Source: Mactromeris polynyma
Taxonomy: Eukaryota > Mollusca > Bivalvia > Venerida > Mactridae
NCBI GenBank assembly: GCA_032209605.1
Contig: JASFXZ010000001.1
Coordinates: 25,114,619-25,178,618, forward strand
Length of the DNA stretch: 64,000 bases
Reading direction: 5' to 3'
Below the pieces are notes generated by a model. The model was not told where the DNA came from. It saw only the letters and a program-made list of their open reading frames with translations, and did not search any database. Each line of letters begins with the position of its first letter. Position 1 is the stretch's first letter. Made by a program: the position numbers and the translations under genes. This document shows positions 33,000-42,799 of the stretch, one piece after another.

Positions 33000-34680
33000 C
33001 ATCGCTTTGATTCCACTACCGTTACATTCACACGCTGCTGTATTACCCAGTATATTTTGATATTTGAGTTGACCTTACGAAATTCCTGATACTAAATGCC
33101 ATTGGTCGGCACGATCACGTGACTACTGAGTTTATAATAGATGGGTTTTTTTCCAGTGTTAAACCAATAAAATGTGTACACAATATATAGCCTTTCGTGT
33201 CGAAGGAAGTTTTGACTATCTAGTTGATCGGTTTTAGTATTTGCAGAAGGCAGTGTTTCGTTCTTTCATCGAGGATTGCACCGATACGTATTACAAATAG
33301 CGTGGCGACTTTGAGTAACAAGATGCCAAGTAACGATATGATGCATTTTAAAATATACGCAGATTCCGCATCGACAGTTGTTCACTACCTTAAATCACTA
33401 CACATTTACAGGCATCGGAAATTTTTTGGCATGCCGACAAAACGATTGGCACTTACGTTCGATTTATTTAGATTTCTAGCAATTTCCATAGTCACAGCGG
33501 CAATTCTATGACAGTAAAGGCTGTCTATTCAATGCACACTCGCATCAGCTTTATTTACACATGTTTACTGTCCTACATTTGGGACATTTGCGAGTCATTG
33601 TAAGCGGCTCGCTGACTGGCTGTGGACGCATGTCGACTCGCCTGTCTAAATATAGAAAATATCAGTTGTTCGGAAGTTATAAAGCAGAGGGTGATTATGA
33701 AGGTATCGCAATAAGCGCCCGATGCTAAAGGAGAGTAAATGAGGCTATGATAAAAACAATAACATACAAGAAAAACATTGATGCATAGCATCAAGTCGGC
33801 GCAGAACCTATTGTACAAAGAAAGCTTAAATGTTTATGAGAGTGTGTTGGAATAGACATAGTGTTTGGTTAAAAATGTGTCTTCTTAGGAAACTGCTTCA
33901 ACCACACAATTGCGAGGTAATGGTTATTAATACATAATTGGTTACAGGAGTGTTTGTGCCAAAAGTGATTGGTCTTGGGACAATGAGTGCCATATATGAA
34001 ATAGTTCCTACAAGATTTCTTGGTGAAATGTTAAAATTTGTATATAGTGAGCAAACATAAGTCACATGTATATACAATTTTGGCAAACGAAACTATTTAT
34101 ATGACGTGTGGCCAGTCATGTACTTATGCATGTTTCTATTCATATACATTTAAGTATTCGTGACTTTTATGAATTGTATTGAACTGTTGATCAAGTTTGA
34201 GACAAATTAGCACTGTGTGAACAGTCTCCACGATGAAAGGGTCAATTTTTGGAATAGACCATTTCTAATGGAAAATTTATGGATTTTCGAAACATCACCA
34301 TAACAACAAAATGCAGAATATTTCAGTTTTATTGCCATTTATTGATAGATAATTTAGTAAAATAATTCCATAACACCATGCTGTTATTTGTTATTTATTT
34401 TATTATTTACATACGTTAAATGTTTCTGTGATCTTAATACAAAAAATGGTTACCATGGCAACCGATAATATAAAAGTTCCATAATAGTGCCCACAATATC
34501 ATTCTCACAAGGATTGCCATAATATCTACATTTCGAGGGTTAACATTATATGCTATCACTCTCCATGGGATCTGATATCTATTTTATTATACCTAACAAA
34601 TATTTTTATATTGAAATATAAAATAATAAAGTCAATGTGAAACAGAAACAATAAAGTGTTTGCAGGTTTATTATGAGGTT
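33000..34680. other. No gene recognised
   Basis: AT-rich with short ORFs (up to 95 residues at 33224-33511) that show no family motif. The next exon of the DNCSGQNKN gene should lie here or lower on the minus strand, beginning with a base completing Gly, but was not found. Confidence 0.4.
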
Positions 34681-34683
34681 TAC

Positions 34684-34855
34684 CCTGTAACTGTCTTGTT
34701 TTTGTTTTGCCCACTGCAGTTGTCTATATGTAATATTACTCGCTTCTCACCATACCCATGGTGTTCAAATTGGTGATGCACCATAGATATCACACTATTT
34801 GGTCCTTTTCCTACACTTGCATACTGCTCATCCACCAGGTGGAAAATGTGAATCC
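34684..34855 (-). CDS. DNCSGQNKN exon
   Basis: The exon is 172 nt between TTTTCCAG and GTAAAC. It reads IHIFHLVDEQYASVGKGPNS, VISMVHHQFEHHGYGEKRVI and LHIDNCSGQNKNKTVT plus GG. In remembered relatives this block continues G-Y-L-x-W-R, agreeing with the leftover GG (Gly). The Asp of DNC is the likely functional residue if the fold is RNase-H-like (inference). Confidence 0.7.
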
Positions 34856-37147
34856 CTGGAAAATATATTTACTTGTTTAATGTAAAATAAGAAAGTAAAA
34901 GTAATTATAACCAATTACAACAATCAGGCTTTCAACTGCCATCATAGTAAGAGATAGAACCAAACTGTATAACATTTGAAGTTATTTATTGCACTTTCAC
35001 TCTTGTGAATGTTCAGATTACTTTTTGTTCAAAGTCAGACTGGACATTAGCCTACTCTATCATCATGTACATTAAATACTATACCATACATGCACTTACT
35101 TAATGATACATGCATATACTGTATTTTAATTTAGCTATATACCTGATGCCTCATAGCAAACTCCATAGCACTGGCACTTCCTTGGCCTCTTAAAGAGGGG
35201 CACAGCCTGTTGTGCATAATGAGGGCAAACCACCTGCTGCGCATAGTCAAAACAGTAATGTATGTGGATATCTGTGCTGCATATGATGTTTGACCTAAAA
35301 AAAGAACAAACAAATAGTGAAAGATACCACTTGAAGTAGATCTACATGTGTTGACCAATAAAAATATGAAAGTGCAGTACATTGCAATACACAATAAAGG
35401 TCAGTTTACCCTTTACAATCACAGAATTGCTGACCATGGAAATGGCATGGTGCAAGTGTTTGCATGAAATATGTCCTGTGCTAACTGATCTATGTCAGGG
35501 GATTCGGTTTCAAACTACAGATCTTCTACAAGATCATGTTCAAAATCAATCATCAATTGTCAAAATTATCATAATCAATAATATCATCATCACCATCAAC
35601 AATACCTTCCGCATTTTTGTTGTATACCACAGTATTGTCACTATCTGCATCAAAATCAACGTTGCCAAAGTATAGGCCTACAACCTCTAGTGCATCAACA
35701 AAATCTGGAACCAACTTAAATGACTTATTACCTCGGAAGGGATTATATAGTACTGGCTGTGTTTGCAGATGAAACCTGACTAGAGATTGTTTTCAGACTG
35801 CCCTGGGTTAACCCAATTTTAAAATGCCATTCAACAGTTCACGTGACAGATGTAAAAACGCTTCGAAGTCACGAATGTCATTCCGCCATTTTGTTAATTT
35901 CACGTCTGGACGTCCGGACTAGATCTTATCGTCTAAATTACCAACAAATTACACAATAAATTGTTACAACAGCACATTTTACATTCTCATTAGTATGATA
36001 AACATAAAAAACACTTACCTCCATAAATATTTCATCCGGCAGAGACAATAATAACATATCAACGACGTCAAATCCAGTACACGTCTGCAATCATTCAACA
36101 AACATTTCGCGGGTCACCTAGGTTCATTTGCATACTAATTTGGTCTATATTTAGACTTGGGAAACCACAAAACAGGACAAAAATAATGAAAGGATAGGCC
36201 CACATACATGTATTTGCAAGCAAGTTAAATTTATAATGCCAAACTGTGAATGCACACACTTGTAAAAGCACCATATAAAAGGGTAATACACAATATAATG
36301 TTATTGTGTATTAGCGCGTCACGATATGTGTATTTACTTTTCGGTAAAATTTACGTTTCGGTTAATACATGTAGATCTACTTACTTTCGGCAATTTCGAT
36401 AAATAGTTGAAGGAGGCATTATTATTTTTATCGCATAATTTTATGATATTTTTATTACAGCTACCAAATTGCAACGTTATGCATGAATTCATTGATTCTT
36501 TTACCAACATTACTAACATTTTTGCATAGCACGATCACTAAACCTGTGATTTGGTCACAGCGCTCTTCTTTACATAAAACAAATAGCGATTTACTTTAAT
36601 AACTGATCCCTCAGGCTATATCTTTGACCGGGGCGCCGACTAACTAACGTCTTATGGGTGCAGGTCCTGGTTCATTAAGACTCAAATAGAACAAAGTGTG
36701 CAGTATTACATATGTGCAGGGAGGGACCGTATATGACCATTATAGCGTGTTCCAGACATGTGCATATAAAACTTCCTAGTCAAATACAAAACAAAGACCT
36801 GGTATTTAGGTCTTTGTACAAAGTAAAACATAGTCTGGTACCCAGCGTACTCTGCACATAAGAATGTAATGGCAAGGGCAGGTAATCCAGGCTAAGTAAA
36901 ACATACCAGCCTCAGATTTATTTCTGCTAGATTTTAATTTGTCCGATTAATGTCTGTCTGGACCTTTCCAACACTCACAGATCTGACGTCCAACAAACTG
37001 GAAAGGCACACCATCAAACTGGATGGGAAGTAAGGATCTTGAATGCTCCTCCCAATATATACGTCCTCCAACTTTTGGACCTCCTGCATTACAACAAAAT
37101 GTCCAAGGTTGCCCTGTATAGCTTTTCAGATAAATCCTTGCTCTCAA
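34684..37147 (-). CDS. DNCSGQNKN-family protein, fragmentary exons
   Basis: Pieces of one protein family lie in the expected N-to-C order on the minus strand: WEEHSRSLLPIQFDGVPFQF (about 37147-36953), HYCFDYAQQVVCPHYAQQ (35294-35143), and LVDEQYASVGKGPNSVISMV with VILHIDNCSGQNKNKTVTG (34855-34684). I recall this family as uncharacterised, multi-copy proteins of invertebrates and fishes with a (H/L)xADNCxGQNKN core. An RNase-H-like transposase origin is my inference from the acidic-plus-Asn core and copy number. The last two exons join in frame. The first ends at a TAA after GPDRH where related proteins continue with a Lys-rich tail, so the gene may be broken. No product role is claimed. Confidence 0.6.
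35143..35294 (-). CDS. DNCSGQNKN-family upstream exon
   Basis: The exon is 152 nt between TTTTTTTAG and GTATAT. It reads SNIICSTDIHIHYCFDYAQQ, VVCPHYAQQAVPLFKRPRKC and QCYGVCYEAS plus G. Relatives have HYSFDYAQQVHxPH...GPxYFxxPRKxxxFGVCCE at this place. The one-base overhang joins the GG start of the next exon to give Gly. Confidence 0.7.
35553..35756 (-). CDS. Exon-like acidic ORF
   Basis: After ACACAG the frame reads PVLYNPFRGNKSFKLVPDFV, DALEVVGLYFGNVDFDADSD, then an Asp-rich tail (GDDDIIDYDN) and TGA. It starts in phase 0, like the end of the candidate exon at 36019-36057. Function unknown; it lies between exons of the DNCSGQNKN family but does not fit that family as I know it. Confidence 0.35.
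   Translation of the reverse strand, partial: PVLYNPFRGNKSFKLVPDFVDALEVVGLYFGNVDFDADSDNTVVYNKNAEGIVDGDDDIIDYDNFDN
36019..36057 (-). CDS. Candidate first exon, F-box-like start
   Basis: ATG at 36057 opens MLLLSLPDEIFME, followed directly by the strong donor GTAAGT. LSLPDEI is how many F-box domains begin, but thirteen residues cannot prove it. In phase it could join 35756-35553. Confidence 0.25.
36791..36816. mobile_element. Micro-palindrome 2 (26 nt) with 6-bp target duplication
   Basis: Arms ACAAAGACCT and AGGTCTTTG(T) surround GGTATTT. TACAAA flanks it at 36785-36790 and 36817-36822. Compared with copy 1 it lacks seven central bases on one side. Confidence 0.65.
36953..37147 (-). pseudogene. 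DNCSGQNKN-family N-terminal block with stop
   Basis: The frame reads RARIYLKSYTGQPWTFCCNA, GGPKVGGRIYWEEHSRSLLP, IQFDGVPFQFVGRQICECWK and GPDRH, then TAA. Reading on past the TAA gives SDKLKSSRNKSEAG, the Lys/Ser-rich kind of tail seen in relatives, so the stop may be a disabling mutation. The alternative is an exon end nearby that I cannot place. No acceptor upstream is convincing. Confidence 0.55.
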
Positions 37148-37647
37148 AGTTACAGGAAGTCATGATTGTAAACAACCTACTGTGCGTGTGCAGTTTGGCA
37201 CTACACGTTACAGTTGCGGCCATAAGAATTTGCATTTTTTTATTTAACCAGTATGCGGACACCAACATACACTAAAAACAAAACCCCTAATGAGGAATCA
37301 GCTTCAGAGAAGTTCCTTGTTTCCTGTATTAAGTGACTCATTTATGACCAGTGTAAACATATCAAAATATCACAGTAACGTTTATCATTACTTAATATTC
37401 ATTGACTGACTTAAGAATACAAGAAAAGAACGTGACACGTTATTATTGCATGCGTACGCTACATGTAGGCTTAATTTCATGACAATCGGCAAGCATTTTC
37501 ATAATAAATGAGTTTCAAAAGTAATAAAATGTATTTTAATGAAGTATGGTTTGTAAAATATTGTGCGATTTTAAATGTACCGAGTATACATAGTTAAATC
37601 CTGGCCGTCCCATGCTCGTGTATAATATGGAAATCCATTAATGAATA

Positions 37648-40320
37648 CAGTGTAACCTCCGTAAACCGGACTCCTTCGGGACCGGTTGAAAATTCCGGTT
37701 TGCAGAGGTTTCCGGTTTGTAGAGTTTTTTTTGGTCATTTTGATGCTATTTCATACTTGTACCTAAGGTTCAGGTCATTATTTCATTGAATGATTGTACA
37801 TCTTTGAATTTTACATGGTATAACCACATGATATTTCAAGAAAAAGAACACAGCTTAAACAAACATGACTGCCTTTAATTTAAAAATGTACAAGCAAACT
37901 TAAAGAAATTCATATTATTTGCTTTGAGATGCACATGAAATAAAATGTTATTTATGAAAAGAAAGACTCGTCAAAGTGATACTTACTGCTTTTTGACAAC
38001 ATTGTATGTTTATGTTTTACACGAGATCGTAAAACAATTCGTTTATTCTTATTTACATCACGAAATTACAACGACAATGTACTATTTTAGAAGAACAGTA
38101 ATAACAAGTTTGTTCATGGAAGACATACAATAAGAACATGTATACATCAATTAATGATTCAAATCAAATAAATTTCCGGTCGAATTCATACCAGTCATGA
38201 CATCGGATTTGACAATAAAGTTTGCCCTATTGTTTAAAATTTCGCTTCTAGTGTGTATTAAGTATTTAAGGATCTACTTAACGATTGTTTGTCAAATACG
38301 TACATAAGTATATTACATATATTGTATTGTATTGTATTGTATATTGTATATATACAATGTAGCTCAACAGTCAAGTACTTAACACGATGTACCTCTCTCT
38401 TGTATATAGTACAACAGTCAAGTACTTAGCACAACGTGCGAATAAAATATGTTGTCAACAAACAAAAGAATATCAACTGATCAATTAAAGTTGATATATA
38501 TTTCTTTATTAAAAGTCTCATCTTTGTACAAAACATAGATATACATACATGATTTTACGGAAGTTAGCATGCTTCGTATACAAAGGCTACGACTTGAAAG
38601 CATGATTTTAAAATAAGCAGCTTTCGTATGCATGTATGTGTTTTCAATTATATTTAAAAATAAACTTATAACATGTAAAACTTAAATACCGCCAATATTA
38701 TCGTTCTATATTTTCTTTTCGATAGAACGGAAATACAATGTGGTACCAATCAATGATATATACTTACCAACAGTCTCCTGTATTTCGTTTCGACAGGAAA
38801 CTGTGCGGTTTTTGTTTTTGTGTTTTGTTTTTAATCTTTCGAGTTATTGAACTCTTGATAATACGTGATGTATTGAATGAATACTCATTATCAAATTGTG
38901 CTAAGGACGTGTTTTTCATCGTACATTTATATATACATAATATGATTGTTTGAATTGTAATTATATTTATGTTACATTGTTATAAGTAATAACATAATCT
39001 TCTCCGCATATGTTTACATATGATTGTATATATTTGTAAATATGTTGTCCTCATGGGCTGCAAGGCTTATTGGATTTTGAAAAAAAAAAGCATAAAGCAT
39101 ATAGTAAAGACTATAAAAAACATTTCACAAAGCGATTCAAATAAGAATTATAAGAGACTATACAAGCATACACCTCATACATAAAATTAAACAAAATGTA
39201 TACGATATATTACAACACTACCGTGTAGCCAAACTATTAAATTATAAACTATAATCATGTGACTTAAAAGGAAACATTTACATAAAAACATAAGAATGAC
39301 TATCTATCAGTTTTGTAAAAAGTTGTTAGTAATGTAATAAAATGTAATAATAAACATTATTAATGCACGAGAACGATCGAACTCCCCAAACTGAACCATA
39401 ATTAATGACGGACCAAACTAAAGAATCATACAATTTTGTAAAAACGTTATATGGCATACCACCAACTACTTCACATTTGGCAATGAAAAGACCTAAAACA
39501 CAGCTATAACTCTGAGCAATGGCATTTACTGTAACAATATAATATTATAATATGTTGTCCATACTCTATGTCTTTGTTTCTGTACTATGCGTCTTTGTTT
39601 CATGTTGAAATGCTTTATGTCTATGTTTGTAAATGTAATGTAATGTTTACATGTTTTTCTCCTGTCTCATGTATTATCGCCATATTTTCTTTTCTTGTAT
39701 TCTTTTCCCTCTTGCGTAGGAGAACCGCACTTCTGTACGTTAAACAAAGTAGTTTAACAAAGACCTAAATAGGTCTTTGAGTTTAATAAGTCCCTTCACC
39801 AGAAAAGTTTTCACAATTATATACGCAACACTGTAAATACAGACTTAGCGGTAATGAGGAGTGATTATTTTATTGTAAATGGCGATAAACTTGTAAAAGT
39901 TTATGCTAATAAATATATGTATGATTAAAAGTCAATCAGTAGTAATTGCCATCGGCATGAATCAGACCCGACGTCCGTAACAGTATGTGATTTTCACACC
40001 TTTGTAGTAAAAATGCGCATCGCATTTCAATGTAAATGAACATGTCAAACTGATAAAAATACACTAAGTGTCAACGTAATGAAAGTTTATTGATGATGAC
40101 ACGCGCAGTCGAAAGTCGTTCCGGTTTTCGAAGGTGAAATTATATAGAAATCGAACCAAATTAAGTTGAACTTTCGTCCGGTTTCCGGAGTTCAGAGGTT
40201 CCGGTTTTCAGAGTGTTCTTATACAACAAAAATAGAAGAAGAAAATTCGGGACCGCAAAAAATGTCCGGTTTGGGGAGTATTCCGGTTTTTAGAGGGTCC
40301 GGTTTGGGGAGGTTCCACTG
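37648..40320. mobile_element. 2.7-kb element with Tigger/pogo-type ends
   Basis: The left end CAGTGTAACCTCCGTAAACC and the right end, read inward CAGTGGAACCTCCCCAAACC, both lie next to TA (37646-37647 and 40321-40322). The subterminal parts are built from CCGGTTT(G/T)xAGAGG(T/G)TTCCGG modules at both ends, including TTCCGGAGTTCAGAGGTTCC near 40180. The interior is AT-rich with no transposase recognised, so it is non-autonomous. It hosts micro-palindrome 3 and a long T/A microsatellite-like TATTGTATTG block at about 38318. Confidence 0.85.
39758..39780. mobile_element. Micro-palindrome 3 (23 nt) with 6-bp target duplication
   Basis: CAAAGACCTA, AA, TAGGTCTTTG, A. GTTTAA flanks it at 39752-39757 and 39781-39786. 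It is the shortest copy: two 10-bp arms and almost no loop. Confidence 0.65.
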
Positions 40321-40439
40321 TATATTACTATTTAATATTATTTAGCAAAATTTTCACAATAGCTGATGTCAATCCTAAATGGTATCTGAAAAAAAACTAT
40401 AGCATATATATGCATTAGTATACATCTTAAAGTAATACA

Positions 40440-40595
40440 AAATTAAGAGGTACAAGTTGACCAAAACAGGTACGTGTTGACTTGGGTAGGTACGAGTTGA
40501 CCAAATTTGGTACGAGTTAACTAAGGTACGAGTTGACCAGTTACAATTTCTCTGGTACGAGTTAACTAAGGTACGAGTTTACCAGTTACAATTTC
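40440..40595. repeat. GGTACGAGTTGACCA short-unit repeats
   Basis: About seven copies of GGTAC(G/A)(A/T)GTTGACC or GGTACGAGTTAACTA occur with irregular spacing, including a duplicated block ending GTTACAATTTCT. The block lies 120 bp to the right of the Tigger-type element. Confidence 0.8.
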
Positions 40596-40701
40596 TTACA
40601 ATATAATATTATAGTGACCGCTTACTTTTAGATTCGTGTCCCTTTGTACTAAAGTCATAAACTTTTTGTAGACCATGTGAGGTCTGAAGGAACATTTGTT
40701 T

Positions 40702-40872
40702 TTAGACACGATTCTGATGGAATAATACATAGTCATTATTTTTACGAGGATATTTGAAATGATCCGACTTCACAGTCACAAATCTTTCCGCCGCCGACAA
40801 CTCGCGATCATCAATGAAGCGATTGGCCTTCTCAAATGCATCATCGCCGTCGAAAATCTTTACTAGCGCCAT
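40702..40872 (-). CDS. Small ORF, 56 residues, unknown function
   Basis: ATG at 40872 (context GCGCATGCGTAATC...AAGATGGCGC) opens MALVKIFDGDDAFEKANRFI, DDRELSAAERFVTVKSDHFK, YPRKNNDYVLFHQNRV, TAA. Codon and residue use look selected (balanced, hydrophilic, basic C-terminus) and the ATG sits in an AAGATGG initiation context. An in-frame Met 15 codons upstream precedes a hydrophobic run but looks secondary. It is compact and lacks a signal peptide or membrane segment. It could be an intronless small gene or the first exon/ORF of a mobile element. I do not recognise the family with certainty. Confidence 0.42.
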   Translation of the reverse strand: MALVKIFDGDDAFEKANRFIDDRELSAAERFVTVKSDHFKYPRKNNDYVLFHQNRV

Positions 40873-41519
40873 CTTTTTGAAAATAATAATGATTACGCAT
40901 GCGCAAAATGGCGGCAATTATGGCAGCTGTAACTCCGCCCATGACCAGATACCGTCTTCCCTTCAGTAGTTTTCGATTTTGAACAGCGGTTACTCTTAAA
41001 ACCGAATAATACCGGATAATACGGAATAATTCGAAATAACTACCGAATAATACATTTATTTTGCAAATAATACTCATAGTCGTATACTTTTAGGTGAAAT
41101 ATATATGACTATGGTATAAATCAAAGCACTGGGACGGTACCACTCGTCTCTGTAGTCAATCTGGCAACTCGTTGCATACAAGTTTCCGTTTTGTAACTAA
41201 ACAGTTTTATAATATGCAAGTATGTGTAAATAGGTAAGATGGTTTGCATGGAATATGGAATAAAACTAAACATAAGACAGAAATGCGAAAAAGAATAAAA
41301 AATATAGTATCTTCAATCCGACTTGTTCTAGAAATGCTAGATTTTCAAACCGAAATAAAGAAAAATGGTCAGTAATAATGGTAGAACCTTAAAATCGTAA
41401 AACAAGTGAAATGTTTGTCACGATTGTAAGTAAATGAAATACAAAGATATCAGACCCTTTATGTAACGTTAGTGAATATTTAATTATAAAACGACATATT
41501 AAATTATGTCAGCACGAAC

Positions 41520-41703
41520 TTAGAGTAAAATCAGTATGCCCAGGCATAAAGCTATGATAACACTCCCGGCCATAGCTTGCCATAGGTTAAGAGTTATCTT
41601 GTTGTAGTGGGGTATTTTCCCATTAATTTTCCAAGCACAGAGTGAGATGTCCGTAGAAAGATGACACCGATAATTTCCGTAGTCGTGCACAACGAGACCA
41701 TAT
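41520..41703 (-). CDS. Terminal exon: Ig-like strand plus membrane anchor
   Basis: After a T-rich tract and TTATCGTAG, the frame reads YGLVVHDYGNYRCHLSTDIS, LCAWKINGKIPHYNKITLNL, then WQAMAGSVIIALCLGILILL and TAA. DxGxYxC is the usual end of an immunoglobulin-like domain, and the last twenty residues form a clear transmembrane segment with almost no tail. It would be the last exon of a single-pass surface protein. Upstream exons were not securely found (a fragment near 42240-42300 is a weak candidate). Confidence 0.4.
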
Positions 41704-42312
41704 CTACGATAAATCGCAATAAAGAACAACAACAACAGTAATCACTTGTCGTCGAATTATATACATGTATATCGTTTAAACGCAGTCTGAACCCGAGTAC
41801 ACTCTTCTACGTGCGTTCGCTTAGCGAATTTATCGCGTTTATAGCGCTAACCCTGGCATTTTAAGTCTTGAGAAACGGTATGGTAGGGTACCCTTCAATT
41901 GTCAGATCCCCGTCGTACTGATATTGCAAACTGTAAACAAACTCGTGTGTATTAATACATTGCTTTAAACCCCATCTTAACTCCACAGAAACAGCTAATT
42001 AGTTCACAAACCACTTTTGCATGTCACCTTTTCAACATTTCATTTTATTTTATTGAAATGATATTATCAAGGTCGGTAAACTTTGGAACTACTTTTGTCG
42101 CGTAGTAATTAGGACGATGTGGACATTTTTGACATGTTACCGGCTTTCAGTCTGTTTTGCGTTTTGAAAACGGGAACCAGTTGTTGTATGCCTCTCAAAA
42201 TTGCCACTACTATAGACAGTACCTGAGCGGTACCGTTCAAAAACCTGTTATAGGCATATGGTGGTCTCAAAATGTCTGTTTCATATATTATTGAGTGACC
42301 AATTTCGCTAAA

Positions 42313-42736
42313 ATAAACCGAGGGAAACAATCCATACATTCTCAAGGGAGGTCCATCAAGTAGTCTTCAGATACAAAGTATATACACGTGTGATCCGTGT
42401 ACTGATGAATTAAAAGTTATATCAAAATTATATAGAAAGAAAAAAGAAAAGATTAGTCATATTAAAAATTCAAGGTGGCTGGCCATGACAGTTACTCAGC
42501 AGTTTAATCTGTATAAAAATTTCAGGTCACATAAGACTAACAAGTCTTTGGTTAAATCTACTGATGGACGTTGTACTATTGTTGAACCCCGTATCAATGA
42601 AAATCAAAGCACTGAAAGTGCTGAAGGACGGTGCCACGCACACGTAGTTATTTCAAATCTCACCTGGCCTACGCGCCAAGATAGAACATCAAATCGGAAT
42701 TTGCGTTCTTTAATTTATACGTTAAATTCATTATAG
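42313..42736 (+). pseudogene. Open coding-like fragment of about 140 residues
   Basis: The frame is open from AATAAACCGAGG to TAG at 42736. It contains FSREVHQVVFRYKVYTCDPC, TDELKVISKLYRKKKEKISH, IKNSRWLAMTVTQQFNLYKN and, nearer the end, STDGRCTIVEPRINENQSTE. A stop precedes it. The CDPC pair and basic run could be the end of a zinc-binding module. I do not recognise it; it may be a transposon ORF fragment. Confidence 0.3.
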
Positions 42737-42799
42737 GCATCAGGTGTTTTCTTGGTATATTTTACTTCATTGAATATAGTGACACATTAGATTTTTTAA

